64,000 nucleotides of DNA from Thozetella sp. PMI_491 (taxonomy: Eukaryota; Ascomycota; Sordariomycetes; Chaetosphaeriales; Chaetosphaeriaceae): the NCBI GenBank assembly GCA_021432635.1, contig MU270046.1, positions 471,913 to 535,912 of the forward strand. The letters are read 5' to 3'. The position numbers were made by a program, and so were the translations under genes. Positions 57,089 through 64,000 of this stretch are shown one piece after another. The notes below the pieces were generated by a model, which was not told the origin of the DNA, did no database searches, and saw only the letters and a program-made list of their open reading frames with translations. Each line of letters starts with the position of its first letter. The first letter of the stretch is position 1.

Positions 57089-58929
57089 ATGCTTTTCGAC
57101 CTTCTTCCCGTGGACGCGCCCTATCTCGGGCCGCTCCTCCTGCTCGTTGCCGGCGCGCTATGGCTGCGCTACTCAGCCCGCCAAGGTTCCTTCGCCACCT
57201 TCCACAAGGCTGACAATGTGAAGACGGCCCCCTTGACCTTTCCCTACTTCTTCCCGCTGCTCGGCACGCTGCCAATTGCCTATCTGTGGAGCCCCAAAGG
57301 CTTTGTCCTCAATCCAAAGTATGTGTGCTCCGGTTCCTCTGCAGGCAGTAGCCTCCCTAGCTGCGTTGGCTGACTCGGGCGCAGCAACTTCTTCCAGGCG
57401 GCCCACCCTGTGCTCGTCAAGATCGCTACCCAGCAGTTCTACGTGGTCCGGGGACCCGAGAACATCAAGGCCCTCTTCAAGGGCTCGTGGGCTTGCTCGT
57501 CGATCCCCTTTGTCAAGTTCGCCGTCGGCGCTGCCTTTGGCCTGCCCGCCCGGGCCCTCAAGCTATACGACAAGGACGATTCCGGCGGCGGCCATGTGCC
57601 TTATGAGGGCAGCACTACCGAACCCAGGAACCGCATCGACTACCGTGTGCACATGTCCTTAGTCCAGTTCCTAGAGGGCAAGGGGCTGCCGCCGTTCTGG
57701 AACCGGTACGCGACTAGCGTCACCGAGCGGCTGCATGCGATGCACGATCGGACTGCCTCGGACTGGGAGCGGCACGATGATCTGATGAAGCTCGTTGCCG
57801 ACGAGGCCACCGTCTCGGTCGTGAATGCACTCTGCGGCCCCTACCTCTTGAGCTTGAACCCGCACTTTCTGCAGGACTACTGGGACTTTGACCGCAACCT
57901 GCAGACATATCTCCAAGGTACGAATGCCTAGCGGCTCGTGCCATACTTGACTGACCAATCCACCAGGCATGCCTTGGTTCCTTGCTCCGAAGGCCTACGC
58001 GGCGCGGAGGCGTGTATTGGAGGCCACGAAAATCTGGCAGCAGCACGCACGCGACCACTACACCGAAGCGGCCAAGGGCGCAGATGGCGACGACCCATAC
58101 TGGGGAAGTAGCTTCTTTCGGGAGAGGCACGACATGTTCCTGGCGATGGACGGCTACGACCACGCTGCCATCGCATCGCAAGATTTTGGGGCCATATGGG
58201 CGTAAGATACCCTAAGCCGTTGGCAGCTCGAGCAGAACGTCCCCCGCTAACCTTGTGAAAAGTGTGAGAAATTCCCTTAGCGCCGTTTCCTGGGCTATAT
58301 TCGATCTGTACCGCGACCCGGAGCTGCTCGCCGGCGTACGCGCCGAGGTGGATGCCTGCGCGGTCAAGGGGGCGGACGGCCGGCTCCAGTTCGACATCGA
58401 GAAGTTGCTCCGCCTGCCACTCCTGCAGGCCGTCTACGCCGAGACGCTCCGCCTTCGGATGCACTTCTACATCATCCGGATGCCCGATAAGGTCGACATG
58501 GACATCCGAGACTGGATCATCCCTAGGCAGAAGGTGATCGTCGCCCTGACCACGGTGGCGCACATGGACACAGAGGCTTGGAACACGGGCGCCAACAATG
58601 AGCACCCCCTCGACCAGTTCTGGGCCGGGCGATTCCTCCGATACTCATCTGAGGGCTCTACTTCCTCACCGACATTCTCGACAAAGGAGCTCGAAGGGGC
58701 GTGGATACCCTACGGCGGCGGCCCGCGCCAGTGCCCCGGCCGGCACTTTGCAAAGCGCCAGATCTTGTTAACCATTGCCTTGACAGTCAGCCTGTTTGAC
58801 ATTGAGATACTCGAGGAGGGTCTGCGAGTGCAAGAGGACTTTACGCTCAAAGGCTTCGGCAGTGGCGTGTCGCACCCGATCGGCAAGGTGCCAGTCAAGA
58901 TGCGGCGGCGGCAGGGGGGTGCTGTGTAA
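57089..58929 (+). CDS. Cytochrome P450 (CYP7/CYP8-like fungal group)
   Basis: Exons 57089-57318, 57385-57917, 57967-58201 and 58263-58929 give 554 residues. Oxidises a lipid or secondary metabolite at the ER; an N-terminal hydrophobic anchor (LGPLLLLVAGALWL) is present. The heme loop is WIPYGGGPRQCPGRHFAK with Cys490, and the K-helix ExxR is ETLR. The I-helix region, rebuilt across intron 3, reads GAIWAVRNSLSAVSWAIF, where the usual acidic/Thr pair (AGxxT) is replaced by an Asn/Ser/Trp pattern known from CYP7/CYP8 relatives, some of which are isomerases or sterol hydroxylases. An insertion GGGHVPYEGSTTEPRNR precedes the C-helix. The ATG at 57089 is preferred over upstream codons. Confidence 0.92.
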
Positions 58930-59460
58930 ATTGCTAGAACTAGGGGGTGTAATATAACGCTGCAATGACCTTTCTTAGCGCCTAGAAAGGGTCTCCATGG
59001 AGCTTCACGGGCCACCCCTTTTGCCTTACTCGCGTGCGGCGTGTCGCTATTCTGAATCCCTGTTGGTTCAACAGGCTCGACTGGCCCAAATCGTTGAGCT
59101 CCACTCTTGTGGGAATCAGCTAGCAAGCGAACCCCTCCGGCGAAACTACCTTCCTCTTTTGAAGCTGCACGAATAACTATCGGTAACTTACTTGATGAAC
59201 AGCTCGTCTAGCATTATCGGGCCATGACAGAGATGGTTGGAAGGAGTATTATGCATGGTGTAGATAGTATGAGCTAATAAAATTTGGTTGGACCTTCCCC
59301 ATGCCAAGAATACACCAGACCTTGGGCATATTAAGTAGATCTTATTTTTTCCCCTTGCCCAGCCAAGCAGGTAAATTCCTCCAGGCGTGTCACATGAGTA
59401 GGCACCCAATTGCATCGAATTTATCGGATCGGATCCCACAGGTGTACCGCACATGCGCAT
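58930..59460. other. Convergent intergenic region
   Basis: Between the P450 stop and the stop of the second small cysteine-rich gene; no gene or repeat noticed. Confidence 0.35.
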
Positions 59461-59957
59461 TCACGCCGAGGCCTCGGGAACCTCGATGCGACTGAAGTGG
59501 GCTGGGGGGAAAGGAATGGGAGTGGGCGTGATAGGTGGGAGCGAAATGATTGGACGGGACGACGTGACCAACGTCGTGGGAACCACGGAAACGGTCACAG
59601 TTTTGGTGCTAATCGCGCAACCCAGCGACCCAGTAGAAGAGCAGGCCTCAAAGACGGGCGTGTATTCGCCGCCGCAAAATGCCCCAGCGCAGTTGGTCCC
59701 CTCCACGCATGCCTGGGAAGCGGTGTGGGTAGGCAGTGTCCTCGGGCAGCCGCACGGGACATTGACAGGAGTGAGAGTGCGCATCGGGCAGGCGTAGATC
59801 ATGCGGCATGTAGAGCATGGCACGCTTCTGGTGATAGTAGGGCAGAGCTCCTGCGCGACCGCGAGAGAGCTGGGAGGGTTAGCATAGTGTTCCGACATAT
59901 AAAGAGCGACCAGTCTCACCCAGTCAAGGTGCTATATAGTAAAGTCGTCGACTTCAT
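59461..59957 (-). CDS. Small secreted cysteine-rich protein with Pro/Thr-rich tail
   Basis: Exons 59920-59957 and 59461-59869 (TGCTAAC branch) give 148 residues. The intron splits the signal peptide (MKSTTLLYSTLTGSLAVA). The mature part starts QELCPTITRSVPCSTC and holds ten or more Cys in spaced pairs (CRMIYACPMRTL, CGCPRTL, CVEGTNCAGAFCGGEY, CSSTGSLGC), then turns into a Thr/Ser/Pro-rich tail (TPTPIPFPP) without a clear GPI signal. The VPCGCPxxLPTxTAxxxC pattern recurs in small fungal surface proteins that I cannot name. Likely cell-wall or extracellular. No relation in cysteine spacing to the 97-residue protein at 45.4 kb. Confidence 0.8.
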
Positions 59958-60991
59958 GGTGATGGTTCTTTTGTCGTTAGATTGATGGTAGGATACGAGG
60001 TGTTTGACCAGATGTAGGCCACAAGGATAGATGTCTTCCAACACAGATGCGCATTTCTTATATAGAACACCTGAGACAAAGGGCCGCGCCGACCCTCGTG
60101 AAGTTGCAATTTATTTTTAGCATCCCCGAGGACAAGTTCAGATTAGCATTCGGTCGCTCAACGTTCACGACGGTCACTAGCATATGCTCTTTGAGGACTG
60201 GACTCAAACCTTGAACGCAAGTGAGGACGATCCGTATGCTGCCTATTCGAGGTGTCGCCATGCTCGACTAACTAGCTTAGCTCAAATCTTACCTGGGGGG
60301 TTCGTGAGCCGCCTAGTGGCACGGCTTCTTTCTTTGTTCGTCTACGATCCGTAAATATAGTAACAGGAAGTAGTCAATCCGTCCGTCCGACGATCTATGG
60401 AGAGGCTTCCAACGGGCTTAACTCGTGTAGTGAAAGCTAGATATATCTCACGTGTATCACGTACTACCGCTGTTATGTTAGCGAGTATAAGGTACAACTC
60501 CTGAGTCAGTATTTGGATCATAGCCGTTTCCAGTTGGTCTCGTACCAAAGGCGTCAAAGGTGTCCTTTCTCATCACCCCAGAGTTTGTAAATGCTGTAGA
60601 TGAAAACTTGCTCCGGTGTCACCACATATGTCTATGGATATGCTCTGGAGGCTAGTGTCTTGGGTATGCCAAGTCTCAGCTCTTCATTGATGGCTACTGC
60701 ATTCTAGAGGGCTTAGTTGCAATATTCCTGGATGAGAGACCCAACATCAAGGTCCTATGTTCTGCTTCTGGGGAGCTGCGAATACATTAAGCTTTATTCC
60801 GTAGTTCCCTTCCGGCGATCCGCGAATTTCGCGACGTTTTAGCCCACTCGGCTTCATTTCATAGGATTGGTGGTTTCCAGTGCGGCTCCGGTACCTTCTA
60901 GTATCGTATGTTGCAAATGAGCAGATATCGGGATACCCAATGGGCCTCATTCAACAACTAGCTCATCATTCGGAAGGCTTTCCATGGTTCT
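59958..60991. other. Gene-free stretch, possibly decayed 3' half of the kinase-like gene
   Basis: The minus strand here should carry the rest of the kinase-like gene but all frames are full of stops. Nothing else found. Confidence 0.35.
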
Positions 60992-61363
60992 TTATTGCGG
61001 GGGTTCCGACCAAATGCATTCCATTACTATTATCCCGTACAGCGAACCTCGGATCTCTGCCTCGAAGAATTCGAAAACCTGCGGAACGTAGATATGGCGT
61101 CTTTTCCCTTCGTCGAGCTTTTCGAGTTCGACATGTAGGTGGGCTTGCATGCTGGCTTCGCATCGTAGGCGTTCAATGTCACAGCCATATTTCACCCACA
61201 CTGGGCTAGGATCTGGAGAACTTTGAGGGACAAAGCGAAAGTCTTGAGTATTTTCGAGGTAAGGACGTTTTTGTGTTTGAAGTATTTGGTGTTCCGTAGC
61301 GTTAATAATGGCTTCGTTGATGGCTGCCCACGGAGAAGTGGCTTGATTTCTTACACGGGCCAT
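60992..61363 (-). pseudogene. Truncated fungal kinase-like / phosphotransferase-like gene
   Basis: 123 codons from an ATG at 61363. The start (VRNQATSPWAAINEAI), VWVKYGCDIERLRCEAS and VPQVFEFFEAEIRGSLYGIIVMECI follow the N-lobe of a fungal protein-kinase-like family (APH/ChoK fold): beta strands with the ATP-binding Lys in VWVKYG and the hinge IIVMExI. The frame ends right after the hinge, before the catalytic loop. Splicing at the GTCGG just after MECI was tried, but no frame in the next 600 bp carries the expected C-lobe. Best read as a truncated remnant. Confidence 0.55.
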
Positions 61364-62190
61364 AGTGAAATGTACTGGATAGTGACGACCGACAAGAGTC
61401 GAATATATGTGGCGTGAATATGAAGGTTGAAACAGCAGTGTGTCTAGAGAATTCTGTGCGCGTGGTCGTTTAATTCAGACTGACTGCTGTCCGGGATGAA
61501 ATTGCGTAGCACGGATATTAAAGGAACCTGCGACCGGAGCTATATATGCACAAGTCTCAACTCGAGCCAGATTACATAGGTAAGGTCGTCCTACAGGGCA
61601 TGGGATCTGGAATGGAATCTTGGTTCTTTTGGCGCAGGTATTTGGATTCGGCGGAGCGGCCTGTTGGCGAAGCGAGCGTTGGCGGTGGCTGAGAAAGCTG
61701 ACACTCCCCTGTCATGCGTCGTTTGGAATATAAGCGGCCCGTGTAAACGAGCAGGCCTATAAGCGACCTGATTTTGGTGGAGCACAATGGAATTGGGCGA
61801 TTGGGTAGCTCAGCCGATCGCCATAAATTTAATTCCAGTTGCTTACAGCTCTTGCATCGTTGTAGCCCCCCCTTTCTATCACGGCACACCTCAGGGAGCC
61901 AACAGTGCTTCATACCCTCCAGCCTCTGCCTTGCAAGTTCGCCCATACCTATAGAGGCTACATAAATAAAGTGCTCTTCCCTGGTAAATACTTTTGTAGC
62001 GACAGGTTTGACGCGCAAGTCTGTCCTCGGAGAGACTCACTGAGTGAGGCAATGCGGGATTGCGTACAGTTTTATGGTGTGGCATACCTAGGTATTCACG
62101 TACCTGCTCTGACTGTAAATGTGCGGTATAAATCCGCCATCAGGTAATAGTACACTAGATAGTATATATAAGCAAGTTCCACCCATTGTT
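61364..62190. other. Gene-free stretch
   Basis: Upstream side of the kinase-like remnant and 3' side of the F-box-like gene. The minus-strand frame at 61572-62018 has no motif. Confidence 0.35.
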
Positions 62191-63519
62191 TTAATCTTCG
62201 ACTAGCGCGGCAGTTATAGCATCTTTATCGACAGTGTCCAGCATCTTCTGGGCTATGAGTCTCCTTCCGACCTTTGCCTCCGTCACGGGGCGGAGGAACG
62301 CCGTTTCTTCCGCACTTGTATACCTCGGACGCTCTCTACAGGAACGCACATATTTGTGGTAATCCTGGCAGTTGTCGCTCAGTACTGCCCTAGGAAGGCG
62401 CTCTCCGCCCTCGAAATCTTTCCACAGCTGCCCTTCAGCAAGCTGTACCACTTCCGAGAATACATCCGTCAAGTACTGCTGGTCCTCTATCCGGACGAGA
62501 TACTGATTCGTACTGTCGCCTTCTTTTAATTTTCGTCCTTTAATGAATGGGGTGGCTAGAGTCGTGCCGTCGTTCACACGCGTGCGGGCGATTCCATGCC
62601 ATCTCTTGATACCGGCGTCGGAATTCTGGGGGCAGGAGAATATTATGTATATGTCTGAGTCGGATGGTATACAACTTTTGCACTTTAGGGCATGCTGTAA
62701 GGCTTGGTAAAACATGGACTCGTGCTTAGAGCCCCATAAGCGCTCCACCTTAGGGCTACAGGGGAGTGCAGCCGGGAGCCCGTCGAATGTAGTATGTGCA
62801 TCAATAATAAACGTCTTGAGCGAGAGCATGGAGATCGGCTGAAGATTGCTGAAATTTACTGGGCCCCTGAAGGCCAAAGGGAATACATTCCCAAAAAAGA
62901 CTGACGGGCAGACGGCCCGCAGCCGGATGCGCGCGTGACGTGTCCGTCGCAGGACATGAGCCAAAGACACACAAAGATGTCCATCGTCCCAAACCCCCCT
63001 GACTTCATAGGACTCGAGGCCTCTCGTGTCGATTTCGAGGTCTATGCAGGTAGGAGGAAGCGCACGGAGGAGCTCGACGAGGCACCTCTTGGTAACGGAA
63101 ACGATGGGCCGCCTAATCGATCTTCCTTCCTCGTCCACATATAAGGAGAAGGTGGTGAGGTTACTCAAGCGAGGGAGTATGTGCGTCAGTTCCTGAAGCT
63201 TGCGGCTCGTCTTAACTGCATTTGCCAGGCTATCCTCCCAAGTTATGTCGCTCAACGAGAGGTTACACCACATAGAGATGTCTACACGGATGGTTAAGGA
63301 GCGAATGAACGTATAGTATCTCGCACTATGGGTTGCAGTAAATATGGAGACATTATCGTTCCCCAGTACGACTGTGCTGTAGAAGATAGGAACGACAATC
63401 TGATACCAGGCCCGGTTGACAAGTAGGCATTTGTGGAGAGATGCCCGAGAGCGAAACTTGACATGGACCAACACCTGCTCAAGATTCTCGACCGGGAGGA
63501 GATAGATGGGTCCTGGCAT
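62191..63519 (-). CDS. Fungal orphan with degenerate F-box-like N-terminus
   Basis: Intronless, 442 residues. The start IYLLPVENLEQVLVHVKFRSRASLHKCLLVNRAWYQIVVPIFYSTVVL has the pattern of an F-box helix bundle (LP..., then L..CLLVNRAWY...P.FY). A leucine-rich middle part (LPRLSNLTTFSLYV, LLRALPPTCIDLEID, ISMLSLKTFIID) fits irregular leucine-rich repeats as in fungal F-box proteins. The C-terminal third is basic and hydrophilic with no known domain. It could recruit a substrate to an SCF ubiquitin ligase, but the F-box is divergent. Members of this type are numerous and fast-evolving in Pezizomycotina. Confidence 0.75.
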   Translation of the reverse strand: MPGPIYLLPVENLEQVLVHVKFRSRASLHKCLLVNRAWYQIVVPIFYSTVVLGNDNVSIFTATHSARYYTFIRSLTIRVDISMWCNLSLSDITWEDSLANAVKTSRKLQELTHILPRLSNLTTFSLYVDEEGRSIRRPIVSVTKRCLVELLRALPPTCIDLEIDTRGLESYEVRGVWDDGHLCVSLAHVLRRTRHARIRLRAVCPSVFFGNVFPLAFRGPVNFSNLQPISMLSLKTFIIDAHTTFDGLPAALPCSPKVERLWGSKHESMFYQALQHALKCKSCIPSDSDIYIIFSCPQNSDAGIKRWHGIARTRVNDGTTLATPFIKGRKLKEGDSTNQYLVRIEDQQYLTDVFSEVVQLAEGQLWKDFEGGERLPRAVLSDNCQDYHKYVRSCRERPRYTSAEETAFLRPVTEAKVGRRLIAQKMLDTVDKDAITAALVED

Positions 63520-64000
63520 CGTGGCGTGGCGGCCGTCCTAGGGGTCTAAAATATAGAAGCAAGGAGAGCTTGCTCTAGATACTTAAGCAACTGTTGGAAC
63601 TTTGTGTTCCGTTGAAAAGTTCCTTGCCACTAAAACTCATGAGCGGGAGAGCTATATAATGCAGTGGGAGCCCATATGTCACGTGCTTTCTGACCACCCC
63701 TTCCCAAGGCGCATGCTCCGCCCTCTATTATCCGGGCCGATTGCTTTATAGCTACTTGATCTGCGTAGTATCGATTCTCTATCCACCAGAGCGGCTTTCT
63801 ATAGTTCTGGTGTTTCTACAACGGTCGCATTTCCACATTTCAGTCGGTTCACAGTCTATAGTAGGGAGGTGAGTATAGTATAGTATAGTCACGCTGTACC
63901 TGGATATACTTGGTTACTAGCCACAGAATCTGCCCCCTCTCTTAAATTTGCTACTCTTGTCAGGAGCCTATTCTAGGAACAGCCGTGTACATCAGGCTGT
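63520..64000. other. Right-edge non-coding region
   Basis: Promoter side of the F-box-like gene. Three perfect TATAG units are at 63874-63888. No other gene begins before the window ends. Confidence 0.4.

Overview
The window reads as nuclear DNA of a filamentous ascomycete (Pezizomycotina). Protein genes are split by many short introns (mostly 45-80 nt) with GT..AG ends and CTAAC/CTGAC-like branch points. Families typical of such fungi recur: Zn2Cys6 regulators, a Pth11-like membrane protein, Dal5-type and DHA1 permeases, secreted proteases and F-box-like orphans. The genus cannot be fixed from sequence alone. I rebuilt exons by hand; all gene models below (except the two remnants and the frameshifted or stop-containing models, which are flagged) join into one open frame from ATG to stop.

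Layout. 0-14.7 kb: a frameshifted serine carboxypeptidase (cut by the left edge), a P-loop sulfotransferase-like protein, a DHA1 transporter, a DUF7730-like orphan, a secreted aspzincin-like metalloprotease, a large secreted orphan carrying two in-frame TAGs, and an SDR dehydrogenase. 15.7-21.6 kb: a UbiA prenyltransferase of the meroterpenoid type and a Zn2Cys6 regulator. 22.9-28.4 kb: the housekeeping type I methionine aminopeptidase, then a divergent pair made of a 14-exon Dal5-like permease and a 2-oxoglutarate/Fe(II) oxygenase. 28.5-43.5 kb: a secreted pepsin-like protease, a secreted amidase, a secreted protein-arginine deiminase (PAD) with all catalytic residues, a Zn2Cys6 regulator and an SLC46-like transporter. 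45.4-59 kb: a tiny cysteine-rich secreted protein, a secreted GMC oxidoreductase, a TetX-like FAD monooxygenase, an NmrA-like reductase, a Pth11-like protein and a CYP7/8-like P450. 59.5-64 kb: a second small cysteine-rich secreted protein, a kinase-like remnant and an F-box-like orphan.

How the genes may work together. The most coherent block is 28.5-43.5 kb: an aspartic protease to cut protein, a PAD to convert peptidyl-arginine to citrulline plus ammonia, an amidase to release more ammonia, a permease, and a regulator divergent from the PAD. I propose this as an undescribed extracellular protein/nitrogen-scavenging or host-protein-modifying module; this is inference from gene content and order. 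Two looser groups resemble secondary-metabolite tailoring sets without a visible backbone synthase: SDR + UbiA + regulator (13.7-21.6 kb), and GMC + FAD monooxygenase + NmrA reductase + P450 (47-59 kb). No tRNA, rRNA, CRISPR, transposon or virus-like sequence was recognised.
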